The translations under genes and the position numbers were made by a program. From Pseudomonas silvicola (lineage in GTDB: Bacteria > Pseudomonadota > Gammaproteobacteria > Pseudomonadales > Pseudomonadaceae): a stretch of 64,000 nucleotides of DNA. The DNA lies in assembly GCF_026651855.1 (NCBI RefSeq), contig NZ_CP093280.1, forward strand, positions 5,788,501 through 5,852,500, read 5' to 3'. This document shows, piece by piece, positions 29,101-36,401 of this stretch. Under the pieces are notes generated by a model, which was not told the DNA's origin, did no database searches, and saw only the letters and a list, made by a program, of their open reading frames with translations. The stretch's first letter is position 1; each line of letters starts with the position of its first letter.

Positions 29101-32100
29101 CGACAATGGGCAGGGGGTGAGCCGGTAGCACGCGTTGGTGGGGCACGCCTTCGCGCTCCTCGAACACCGTGCGCAGCGACTCATGGCGCGCCACCAGCTC
29201 GTCGAAGGCTGCCGCCAGTGCCCCGTGGTCCAACTCACCCTTGAGACGCACCGCCAATGGCGTGTTGTAGGCGGTGCTGAGCGGGTTGAGTTTCCAGAAC
29301 ATCCATTGCCGGTACTGCGCATGAGACACCACCAGCGGCTGCCCGCGATCCACGGGCTGGATATCACCGCCATCGGTGTATTCAAGACCTGCCATCACCT
29401 GGGTAAAGGCCTCCAGGTCGCGGGTGTCGAACAGGGCCCGCAGAGGGACGTCCAGTTCCAGTTGCTGGCGGATGCGCGACACCACCTGGGTGGCCAGCAA
29501 CGAATGACCGCCCAGGGCAAAGAAGTTATCGTCCAGGCCCACTTGCCCGGCCTGTAACACATCGGCCCAAATGGCCGCGACCTGCACCTGCAAGGGCGTG
29601 TGCGGCGCGCGGTACTGGGCGACCGTAGCCACGGGCTCGGGCAACGCCTTGAGGTCGACCTTGCCATTGGCGGTGACCGGCAGGCGTTCGAGCAGATGCA
29701 GGTAGTGCGGCACGAGAGGGTCTGGCAGCGTCAGCTTGAGGCTGGCGCGGATGCTATCGATCAGGGCCTGTCGGGCCGCTTCATCGGCCGGCCAGGCCTG
29801 GGGCACGAGGTAGGCAACCAATTGCGCCTCGCTTTCCTTGCCCACCCGCCGCACCACCACGTTATCGATGCCGGGCTGCTGGCGCAGACAGAGGTCGATC
29901 TCGGCCAGTTCCACCCGGTAGCCACGGATTTTCACCTGGCCATCCATGCGCCCGGCGAACTGCAGTTCGCCCTCGGCGGTGTGCCGCACCCAGTCACCAC
30001 TGCGGTACATGCGCGCACCGGGCGCACCGCTGGGGTCGGGGACAAAACGTTCGGCGGTCAGCGCGGCACGCCCCAGGTAACCACGGGCCAGGCCGGCACC
30101 GGCGATATAGAGCTCGCCCCGCGCGCCGCTGGGTACTGGATGCAGGCAACCGTCCAGCCCATAGGCACGGCTGTTCGCCAGTGGGCGTCCCAGCAGCGGC
30201 TGATGGCTCAGTACGTGGGTGAGGACGCCCACGGTGGTTTCCGTGGGGCCGTAATGGTTGATCACGGACAGCGCCGGGGCCAGCGCCGCGATACGACTCA
30301 ACAGCGCCTGGGTGCAGGCTTCGCCACCCAGGATCAGGCAACGGGCCGGCAAGGCACTGGCGCCGGCCGCCAGCATGGCCTGCACATGCGACGGCACGAT
30401 CTTCAGCGCGTCGATTTCATGCCGGGTCATGTAGGCAGCAAAGGCATCGGCATCGAGTACTTGATCCTTGGCCAGCAGGTACAGGGTCTTGCCGCTGCAC
30501 AGGGCACCGAACAGCACCGTATGGCCCAGGTCTGCCGCCGGGGTGGTGACCATGGCCATGCGCTGGAGTTGGTCCATGGGCAGCCGCTGGCTGACACCCT
30601 GCACATAGTTCACCAGCGCGCCATGACTGACCGCCACGCCCTTGGGAGTGCCGGTGGTACCCGAGGTGTAGATGACGTAGGCCAGGTTGCCGGCGCTGAC
30701 TGGCACCTGGCGCAATGGCAGGGCGCGATGGTCGCCGCCCAGGTCCACGCAGGAGACATCCAGGGGCAGGCCCGCCTGGTCGATGCGCCCCAGTACCCGC
30801 TTGACCCCGCTGTCTGCCAGTATGAACGCCAGCCGGGCCGGCGGCTGGTCCGGCTCCAGGGGCAGGTAGGCGGCGCCGGCCTTGAGCACCGCCAGCAGGC
30901 CCACCAGCATGTTGATCGAGCGATCCGCCACCACCCCTACCCGTTCGTCCACGCGTACGCCGATGTCCAGCAGTGCCTGGGCCAGCGCATCGGAACGTGA
31001 GTGCAGCGCCGCATAGGTGATCGAGTCGTCGCCGCTGACGGCCGCGACACGCTCGGGCCAGGCGTTAGCCGCGGTTTCGATCAGGCGATGGATGCACAGC
31101 TGTTGGTCCGGCTCGGCAACCGCTGGCAACTGCGTGGGCTGGCCATCGGCCGGCAGTGCCAGTTCACCGATCACGCCGCTGGCGTCCGCCGTCAGGCCCT
31201 CCAACAGCGCCAGCCAATGCTGGCTCATCGTTGCCACACGCTGTGGGGCAAACAGGTCTTGCGCGTAGGTAAACACCGCATGCAGGCGGCCAGCGCTCTC
31301 ATAGGTATCCAGCGCCAGGTCAAACCGCGCACTGTGCTTTTGCAGGGGCACTTTCTCAAGGCTCAGGCCGCTGGCCAGACGAATCTGCCCGGCGTCGGCA
31401 ATGGCCGCCTGGTGGTTGAACAGCACCTGGAACAGCGGGCTGTGAGCGTTGCTGCGGTCCAGGCCCAGCGCTTCCACCAGGCGCTCGAACGGCAAGTCCT
31501 GATGGGCCTGGGCGCCCAGCGCGGTGTCCTTGACGCGCCGCAGCAGCTCGGCCACGTCCATGAACGGGTCGATGTCGGTGTGCAGCACCTGGGTGTTGAT
31601 GAAGCAGCCGATCAGGCCCTCTACTTCCGCCCGATGACGGTTGGCAACCGGCACGCCCACGCGAATGGCGCGCTGGCCACTGTAGCGTTGCAGCAGCAAT
31701 TTGAACGAAGCCAGCAGCACCATGAACAAGGTGGCCCCCTGGGCCTTGGCCAGGGCGCCCAGGCGCTCGACCAACGCCTGGGGCAAGTGCAATTCATGGC
31801 GGGCGCCGCGATGGCTGGGCGTAGCAGGTCGTGCATAGTCGAGGGGCAATTCCAGCGGGCTGTGATCGTCACCCAGCTTGGCCTGCCAGTAGGCCAGTTG
31901 GCGCGCCTGTTCACCGGCTTCCAGCCAGCTGCGCTGCCACAGGGCGTAGTCGCGGTACTGAATGGGCAGCGGCGGCAGCGCCGGTTCTGCCTGGTGGCAG
32001 GCGGCGTCGTAGAGGTGCACAAACTCGTTGATCAGCACGTTGAGCGACCAGCCGTCAGCGACGATATGGTGCAAGGTGAGCAGCAGCACATGCTCATCCG

Positions 32101-32614
32101 CCGCCAGGTGCACGAGTTGCACCCGCCACAATGGCCCTTGCAGCAGGTCGAAGGGCGTCTGCGACTCAGCCTCGGCCAGCGATGCAACCCGGGCCTCGCG
32201 CTCGTCCGGCCCCGAGTTGCTGAGGTCGTGCCCGTTGATCATCACTGCCGCCGGCGCCCGTATCTCCTGGCGCAGTGAGTCACCGTCCGCCTGCAGGCGC
32301 GTGCGCAGGCTTTCATGGCGCACCACCAATTGGTCGAAGGCACGCTGCAGCGCCTGACGGTTCAGTGGCCCGTTGAGCCGCACCGCCATTGGCAGGTTAT
32401 ACGCCGCACCCTGGGGGGCCAGTTGCCAAAGGAACGCCATGCGCTGCTGGGCGTAGGACAGCCCATCACGTTCGCTCGCCGCAACGTTGGCAGGGATCGG
32501 AAACAAGGAAAAATCGACGCTCTCTTCCTGTAGGCCCGCCAGGAATAAACGACGCTTAGGCGCGGGCAGTTCGATAAAGCGGCGAGCGAGTTTCAACGAA
32601 TCTTCGGCATTCAT
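26189..32614 (-). CDS. Two-module pyoverdine peptide synthetase (predicted Asp-Ala)
   Basis: The protein has 2,141 residues, arranged C-A-T-C-A-T without epimerase or thioesterase. Approximate positions are C1 42-495 (HHIVADGWS), A1 505-988, T1 1008-1070 (GGHSLL), C2 1090-1528 (HHIVSDGWS), A2 1548-2030 and T2 2048-2115 (GGHSLL). A1 reads DLTKIGHVGK, the Asp pattern. A2 reads DLWNNALTYK, close to the Ala pattern DLFNNALTYK. Both condensation domains are LCL type, so the incoming and outgoing residues should be L. Lack of TE means it hands its chain to another synthetase, most simply from PvdL (Glu-Tyr-Dab) to the four-module enzyme next to it. PvdI/PvdJ are functional equivalents elsewhere, but module content differs, so no symbol is given. 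The ATG has an AAGGA site 9 bases upstream. Confidence 0.92.
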   Translation of the reverse strand: MNAEDSLKLARRFIELPAPKRRLFLAGLQEESVDFSLFPIPANVAASERDGLSYAQQRMAFLWQLAPQGAAYNLPMAVRLNGPLNRQALQRAFDQLVVRHESLRTRLQADGDSLRQEIRAPAAVMINGHDLSNSGPDEREARVASLAEAESQTPFDLLQGPLWRVQLVHLAADEHVLLLTLHHIVADGWSLNVLINEFVHLYDAACHQAEPALPPLPIQYRDYALWQRSWLEAGEQARQLAYWQAKLGDDHSPLELPLDYARPATPSHRGARHELHLPQALVERLGALAKAQGATLFMVLLASFKLLLQRYSGQRAIRVGVPVANRHRAEVEGLIGCFINTQVLHTDIDPFMDVAELLRRVKDTALGAQAHQDLPFERLVEALGLDRSNAHSPLFQVLFNHQAAIADAGQIRLASGLSLEKVPLQKHSARFDLALDTYESAGRLHAVFTYAQDLFAPQRVATMSQHWLALLEGLTADASGVIGELALPADGQPTQLPAVAEPDQQLCIHRLIETAANAWPERVAAVSGDDSITYAALHSRSDALAQALLDIGVRVDERVGVVADRSINMLVGLLAVLKAGAAYLPLEPDQPPARLAFILADSGVKRVLGRIDQAGLPLDVSCVDLGGDHRALPLRQVPVSAGNLAYVIYTSGTTGTPKGVAVSHGALVNYVQGVSQRLPMDQLQRMAMVTTPAADLGHTVLFGALCSGKTLYLLAKDQVLDADAFAAYMTRHEIDALKIVPSHVQAMLAAGASALPARCLILGGEACTQALLSRIAALAPALSVINHYGPTETTVGVLTHVLSHQPLLGRPLANSRAYGLDGCLHPVPSGARGELYIAGAGLARGYLGRAALTAERFVPDPSGAPGARMYRSGDWVRHTAEGELQFAGRMDGQVKIRGYRVELAEIDLCLRQQPGIDNVVVRRVGKESEAQLVAYLVPQAWPADEAARQALIDSIRASLKLTLPDPLVPHYLHLLERLPVTANGKVDLKALPEPVATVAQYRAPHTPLQVQVAAIWADVLQAGQVGLDDNFFALGGHSLLATQVVSRIRQQLELDVPLRALFDTRDLEAFTQVMAGLEYTDGGDIQPVDRGQPLVVSHAQYRQWMFWKLNPLSTAYNTPLAVRLKGELDHGALAAAFDELVARHESLRTVFEEREGVPHQRVLPAHPLPIVEHRLEAQPAQALAQHLEAQVSAPFDLANGPLIRVHVFRLGADEHVLSVLLHHIVSDGWSMSVMVRELVSAYNAAAGGQPLRRPALAVQYADYANWQRERLASGELQAQLAYWQATLENDFSVLELPADRLRPPVQSYRGGRVGVHLPAELTARLRRLAVQGNATLFHVFLASFALLLARYSGRDTLNIGVPVTNRNRLELEGLIGFFVNTLVARVAVDPLQSFTQLLASVKEITLQAQANKDIPFDVLVEALKPERGLGHNPLFQVMYNHLSAVGERVSNDSLQGVSVEEVDLPEHTSQFDITLNTLERSDGVMAVINYATDLFDAPRMQRMSEHWLNLLQAIVDHTEQPVAEFPLIGATEHQQIVVDWNRTAQPYPAEQCVHQLVEAQAARTPDAVALVHGEQELTYQQLNGRANQLARHLRELGVGPDVLVGVALERGLDLVVSLLAILKAGGAYVPLDPAYPQERLAYMLQDSQARVLLSHASLLEHLPQDTPAHLVLLDTLALQDSASDNLTPLSAPQNLAVSIYTSGSTGLPKGVLIEHRNIAALIGWAHTVYSQDDLKGVLACTSICFDLSVWELFVTLSAGGYAVIAQNALELPLLAAKDRVHLINTVPSAIKALHDAGQIPASVRIINLAGEPLKQALVDKLYGLGHVQHVHDLYGPSEDTTYSTCTRREAGGQANIGRPIANSAGYVLDGTGNPLPVGGAGEFCLAGAGLARGYLGRAALTAEKFLPNPFDTSAQGGGRLYRTGDLTRYRTDGVIEYVGRIDHQVKIRGFRIELGEIELTLLAHPSVREAVVVDIEGPGGRQLVAYLVTDGDVQGLRDHLKTTLPDYMVPAHLVSLDALPLTPNGKLDRKALPAPDMSVQQQAYVAPRTELEQTVAALWADVLQVERVGLTDNFFELGGHSLLATQATARLQAQLQIELPLLELFTASRLDAFVEAVARHQRDSDQDLDELSHWMDELETL

Positions 32615-32669
32615 TCGATGCGTCCTTAGGTATCGGAAGCGGGACCACGGGCCCAGTCATCACCAAAAG

Positions 32670-32693
32670 ACGAAACAACCTCGAATTGATTTA
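32670..32693 (-). promoter_or_regulatory. PvdS-type iron-starvation box upstream of the two-module synthetase
   Basis: Minus strand TAAAT, 16 bases, CGT is a perfect match, preceded by CC and followed by CTT. CGT is 56 bases before the ATG at 32614. It is divergent from, and 24 bases from, the box at 32717-32740. Confidence 0.86.
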
Positions 32694-32716
32694 GGCGGCG
32701 GGCAGCGCCCCTTGGG

Positions 32717-32740
32717 TAAATATCACCCCGCCACTTTCGT
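32717..32740 (+). promoter_or_regulatory. PvdS-type iron-starvation box upstream of the siderophore-interacting protein gene
   Basis: Plus strand TAAAT (32717-32721), 16 bases, CGT (32738-32740) is a perfect match, preceded by G. It lies 39 bases before the ATG at 32779 and rules out the TTG at 32746, which would be almost at the transcription start. Confidence 0.86.
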
Positions 32741-32778
32741 ACACGTTGATACACCCCTACTCGAAAGGCGGCCCCTCG

Positions 32779-33735
32779 ATGCTTACCACCCTGGTCAACA
32801 ACCTGCGCACCCTGGCGAAACAAGCGGTGCCCGCCAAACGCGCCAGCTATCGGATTTTCGATGTACAGCTGAAGCAGCGCGTTGACGTCACGCCCTCCCT
32901 GACGCGCCTGGTGTTTACCGGCCCCCAGGTGGCGCACATGCGCACCCTGGCGCCGGACCAGCGAATCAAGTTGCTGTTTCCCGGCGCCGACGGCCAGCCT
33001 GCGCAGCTACCCCTTGAAGGCAACTGGCACCAGGCCCTGCGGGCCATAGACCCCGCCGTGCGGCCGCCGATGCGTACCTACACCCTCCGCGCCCTGCGCA
33101 GCGAAATAAGTGAAGTGGACGTGGAGTTTGTGCTGCATGGTGACGAGGGGCCGGCTTCACGCTGGGCAGCCAACGCCCAACCGGGCGACCGCTTGCAGAT
33201 GGTGGCGCCCAGCGATGCCCCGGGCGACCCCGGCGGCTACGAATGGAAACCGCCTCAGGGGCTGCGCAACGTGTTGCTGATTGGCGATGAAACAGCGCTA
33301 CCGGCCATCGCCGGCATTCTCGAAGCCTTGGCCCAGGTGTCTCCCGCGCCTCAGGTACAGGCCTTCATCGAAGTGCCCCACGCCACCGATCAGTTGGACC
33401 TTTGCGCGCCGCCAGACACCCAACTGACCTGGCTACCCCGCGACACCTTGGGATTGAGCTATGGCGAAGGCCTGCAACGAGCCGCGAAACAACTGGCCAC
33501 GTTGCCGGCCAGCGCTGGTCCGGGCGACGGTGAGCAGACACTTGAGGACGTGGACATCGACACCCAGGTTCTCTGGGACCTGGCCAAGCCCGAGGGCAAT
33601 CAGTTCTATGCCTGGGTCGCTGGCGAATCGGCCGCGGTGATGGCGATTCGTCGCCACTGGGTGGGCGAGCTGGGGCTGGACAAGCGGGCGTTGACCTTCA
33701 TGGGGTACTGGCGGTTGGGCCGGGCGCTGGACTAG
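32779..33735 (+). CDS. Siderophore-interacting protein (ViuB-type FAD-dependent ferric-siderophore reductase)
   Basis: The protein has 318 residues. The N-terminal FAD-binding part contains MRTYTLRALR and ASRWAANAQPGDRLQMVAP. The C-terminal NAD(P)H-binding part contains GDETALPAIAGILEAL and, near the end, YAWVAGESAAVMAIRRH and YWRLG. These are the hallmarks of the SIP family (ViuB, YqjH), cytoplasmic flavoproteins that release iron from ferric siderophores by reduction. No signal peptide is seen, so it should be cytoplasmic. Pyoverdine iron is normally released in the periplasm by the FpvG system, so the role here is open: it may act on another imported siderophore or on residual ferric pyoverdine. 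It has its own PvdS-type promoter, divergent from the two-module synthetase. ATG 32779 is supported by the promoter position and an AAAGGCGG site. Confidence 0.85.
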   Translation: MLTTLVNNLRTLAKQAVPAKRASYRIFDVQLKQRVDVTPSLTRLVFTGPQVAHMRTLAPDQRIKLLFPGADGQPAQLPLEGNWHQALRAIDPAVRPPMRTYTLRALRSEISEVDVEFVLHGDEGPASRWAANAQPGDRLQMVAPSDAPGDPGGYEWKPPQGLRNVLLIGDETALPAIAGILEALAQVSPAPQVQAFIEVPHATDQLDLCAPPDTQLTWLPRDTLGLSYGEGLQRAAKQLATLPASAGPGDGEQTLEDVDIDTQVLWDLAKPEGNQFYAWVAGESAAVMAIRRHWVGELGLDKRALTFMGYWRLGRALD

Positions 33736-33845
33736 GCCCTTATGGCAATCCACCGGCCCGGCACCGGACCTGACCGCGTCATGCAGGCCGCGCAACATCA
33801 GGCACACCGCATGCACCGCCGACGCGGCCGGGTCCGCTGCGGCAC

Positions 33846-34580
33846 TCAGGCGCTGAGCGGCGTGCGGTCGTGACGGACGCTTTCGTCAAGGTTGGCCTTG
33901 AGCAGGCGCAATACCTTGGCTTCGTGTTCGTGAATGAAGAAGTGACCACCCGGCAGCATGTCCAGGGTGAAACTGCCTTGGCTTTCCTGCTGCCAGGCGA
34001 CCAGTTGCTCCTGGCTGGCCCTGTCTTGCGCGCCGCCCAGCACATGCAACGCGCACGTCAGGGGTGGGCGCGCCCGGTACTGGTAGCGGCCACACATGAG
34101 GAAGTCGGCCCGCAGGATAGGCAAGGTCAACTCCATGAGTTCCTGGTTGGCCAAGACCTCAGGTGGCGTGCCCTGCAAATCGCGCAGTTGCGTTTTGAGT
34201 TCATCGTCGCTCTTGGGGTCGGCGAAACCGCGTTCATAGTCTTCCCGGCGCGTCGGCGCCGCCGTGCCCGAGGCGATCAATGCCAGCGGTTGCGGTGCGC
34301 CACCCTCACGCAAGGCATGGGCCATTTCGAAAGCCAGCAACGCCCCCAGGCTGTGCCCGAACACTGCGTAGGGCCCAGTGATCCTGGGCAGCACCTCCCT
34401 GGCCAGTTGCCGGGCCAGGGCGTGCATATCCGTCTGCAAGACCTCGCCCAGCCGCGCGCCGCGCCCAGGCAACTCCACCGGCACCACGCTCAGCCAGGCC
34501 GGCACCGCGCGCCGCCAGCGGCTGTAGACCATGGCGCTGGCGCCAGAGTACGGCAGGCAGAACAGTTGCACATTCGCCAT
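33846..34580 (-). CDS. pvdG: PvdG, type II (editing) thioesterase
   Basis: The protein has 244 residues and is an alpha/beta-hydrolase of the GrsT/type II thioesterase family. It opens with LFCLPYSGASAMVYSRW, has the nucleophile elbow GHSLGALLAFE with Ser77, and ends with a typical GGHFFIHEHE His motif near residue 220. Such enzymes remove wrong acyl groups from the phosphopantetheine arms of peptide synthetases. The gene starts 10 bases after the MbtH-like gene, and the pvdG-mbtH-pvdH-pvdL order is the familiar one from P. aeruginosa PA2411-PA2413 and pvdL. It is expected to be cytoplasmic and iron-regulated through the promoter box before the MbtH-like gene. Confidence 0.93.
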   Translation of the reverse strand: MANVQLFCLPYSGASAMVYSRWRRAVPAWLSVVPVELPGRGARLGEVLQTDMHALARQLAREVLPRITGPYAVFGHSLGALLAFEMAHALREGGAPQPLALIASGTAAPTRREDYERGFADPKSDDELKTQLRDLQGTPPEVLANQELMELTLPILRADFLMCGRYQYRARPPLTCALHVLGGAQDRASQEQLVAWQQESQGSFTLDMLPGGHFFIHEHEAKVLRLLKANLDESVRHDRTPLSA

Positions 34581-34590
34581 GGTCAGGGCC

Positions 34591-34821
34591 TCAGTGAGTG
34601 GCTTGGGCCGCTTGCTCTTCCATGTGCTTGCGCAGGCTCAGGGGGCGCATGTCGGTCCACACTTCTTCGATGTAGGCCAGGCACTCTTTCTTGAAACCGC
34701 TCTTGCCGACGGTGCGCCAGCCGTTGGGCACGGCCTTGTAGTCAGGCCAGATGGAGTATTGCTCTTCGTGGTTGACCACTACCTGGAACAGGATGTCTTC
34801 GCGGTCGAATACGGAGGTCAT
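34591..34821 (-). CDS. MbtH-like protein, adenylation-domain chaperone
   Basis: The protein has 76 residues and carries the full MbtH pattern: [10 protein letters not shown], then [16 protein letters not shown] and TDMRP. MbtH-like proteins bind A domains of peptide synthetases and are needed for their solubility or activity. PA2412 is the P. aeruginosa equivalent at the same place. The ATG has an AAGGA site 8 bases upstream and lies 40 bases below a PvdS-type box. It is the first gene of a two-gene operon with pvdG. Confidence 0.95.
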   Translation of the reverse strand: MTSVFDREDILFQVVVNHEEQYSIWPDYKAVPNGWRTVGKSGFKKECLAYIEEVWTDMRPLSLRKHMEEQAAQATH

Positions 34822-34860
34822 GGTGTTTTTCCTTGAGTGGAGGGTGGGTGTGTTATCAAG

Positions 34861-34884
34861 ACGTTTGTGGGCTGATGGAAATTA
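34861..34884 (-). promoter_or_regulatory. PvdS-type box (TAATT variant) upstream of the mbtH-like gene and pvdG
   Basis: Minus strand TAATT, 16 bases, CGT, preceded by GC and followed by CTT. Only one base of the -35 differs from TAAAT. The same variant precedes pvdL. CGT is 40 bases before the ATG at 34821. Confidence 0.75.
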
Positions 34885-34924
34885 GCGGTTGCACCGCTCA
34901 ACGTGAAGTTCTTCGCGTCGTCGC

Positions 34925-36316
34925 TCACCCCAACGCCGCTGCCAGAGCCCGAGCAAAAATCCCCGCCACTTCATCGATCTGCTGCGCAGTGATGATCAAC
35001 GGTGGCAGGAACCGCACCACGCTGCCATGGCGCCCGCCCAGTTCGATGATCACCCCGCGCTTGAGGCATTCACGCTGAATGCGGCTGGCCAACGCCGGGT
35101 CCACGGGCGGGTGCCCCAGCACGTCCGGCTTGCCGTTGGGGTCGACGATCTCGACACCCAGCATCAACCCGCGGCCGCGCACGTCGCCCAGTTGCGGGGT
35201 GTGGCGCTGCAGGCCCTGCAGGTGTTCGCGCAGGCGCTGGCCCATGTCGGCAGCATGCTGCACCAGGTTTTCCGACTCGATGTAGCGGATGACGGCGGAG
35301 CCGGCGGCCATGGCCATCTGGTTGCCGCGGAAGGTGCCGGCGTGCGCGCCCGGCTGCCAGGTGTCGAGCCAGTCGCGATAGACCATCACCGACAACGGCA
35401 GGCTGCCGCCGATGGCTTTGGACAGCACCACCACGTCGGGGACGATGCTGGCGTGTTCGAAGGCGAACAGTTTGCCGGTACGGCCGAAGCCGGTCTGGAT
35501 TTCGTCGACGATCATCGCCACGCCGGCGCGGGCGGTGATTTCACGCACGCCGCGCAGCCAGGCGTCGGCGGCCGGAATCACCCCGCCCTCGCCCTGCACC
35601 ACTTCCACGATCACCGCCGCGGGCGGTTGCACGCCGCTTTCCGGGTCATTGAGCAGGTTGTCCAGGTAGCGCAGGTTGACGTCAACGCCCTGCTGGCCAC
35701 CGAGGCCGAACGGGCAGCGGTAGTCATACGGGAACGGCATGAACTGCACGCCCTGGCTGAGCAGCGCGCCCAGGGGCGTCTTGGCCTTGAGGTTGCCCAT
35801 CAGGCTCAAGGCGCCCTGGCTCATGCCGTGGTAGCCGCCCTGGAAGGCGATAACCGTGCTGCGGCCGGTGGCGATGCGCACCAGCTTCAGCGCAGCCTCC
35901 ACCGCGTCGGTGCCGGTGGGGCCGGTGAACTGGATCTTCGCCTGCTTGGCAAATGCCGGCGGCAGTACCGCGAACAGGTCCTGGACGAAACGGTCCTTGA
36001 CCGGGGTGCTCAGGTCCAGGGTGTGCAGCGGCAATTCGTCGTCCAGCACCTGGCGAATGGCGTCGATCACCACCGGGTGGTTGTGGCCCAGCGCCAGGGT
36101 ACCGGCCCCGGCCAGACAGTCGATGAAAGTACGCCCCTCGACGTCTTCGACGTGAATGCCACGGCCGCGCTTGAGCGCCAGCGGGATACGCCGCGGGTAG
36201 CTGCGCGCGTTGGACTCCTGCAGTTTCTGGCGTGCCAGGATGGGGTTGTCCTCGAACTGGTAGTCCTTGTCGGCGACGTCGCTGCTGCCTGGTTTTTCGG
36301 CCAACACTGTGCTCAT
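34925..36316 (-). CDS. pvdH: PvdH, L-2,4-diaminobutyrate:2-oxoglutarate aminotransferase
   Basis: The protein has 463 residues and is a class III PLP aminotransferase. It shows [41 protein letters not shown] and [14 protein letters not shown], then [15 protein letters not shown] with Lys300 as the PLP lysine. PvdH converts aspartate-4-semialdehyde to L-2,4-diaminobutyrate with Glu as donor, supplying the Dab residue that the last PvdL module installs. The gene starts 85 bases after pvdL and has its own CAGGAG ribosome site. I see no PvdS-type box in that gap, so co-transcription with pvdL is likely. Confidence 0.95.
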   Translation of the reverse strand: MSTVLAEKPGSSDVADKDYQFEDNPILARQKLQESNARSYPRRIPLALKRGRGIHVEDVEGRTFIDCLAGAGTLALGHNHPVVIDAIRQVLDDELPLHTLDLSTPVKDRFVQDLFAVLPPAFAKQAKIQFTGPTGTDAVEAALKLVRIATGRSTVIAFQGGYHGMSQGALSLMGNLKAKTPLGALLSQGVQFMPFPYDYRCPFGLGGQQGVDVNLRYLDNLLNDPESGVQPPAAVIVEVVQGEGGVIPAADAWLRGVREITARAGVAMIVDEIQTGFGRTGKLFAFEHASIVPDVVVLSKAIGGSLPLSVMVYRDWLDTWQPGAHAGTFRGNQMAMAAGSAVIRYIESENLVQHAADMGQRLREHLQGLQRHTPQLGDVRGRGLMLGVEIVDPNGKPDVLGHPPVDPALASRIQRECLKRGVIIELGGRHGSVVRFLPPLIITAQQIDEVAGIFARALAAALG

Positions 36317-36358
36317 TGCTGTGCTCCTGAAAGAGAAGATAAAAAGCCGAGGGAGTGC

Positions 36359-36378
36359 CCGGGCGCATCGGCGCCCGG
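36359..36378. other. Short hairpin in the pvdL-pvdH gap
   Basis: CCGGGCGC (36359-36366), a 4-base loop and GCGCCCGG (36371-36378) form a perfect 8-bp stem. The TTTGTT following is on the plus side, so in the direction of pvdL transcription there is no adjacent T-tract. It may be an mRNA-stabilising or weak attenuating hairpin rather than a terminator. Confidence 0.5.
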
Positions 36379-36401
36379 TTTGTTGAAAGGGACTGCTGGC
36401 G

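Noticed and set aside
32746-32778. TTG start for the siderophore-interacting protein at 32746.
   Set aside because: It lies within about 6 bases of the PvdS-box CGT, at or before the expected transcript start. ATG 32779 has a ribosome site.
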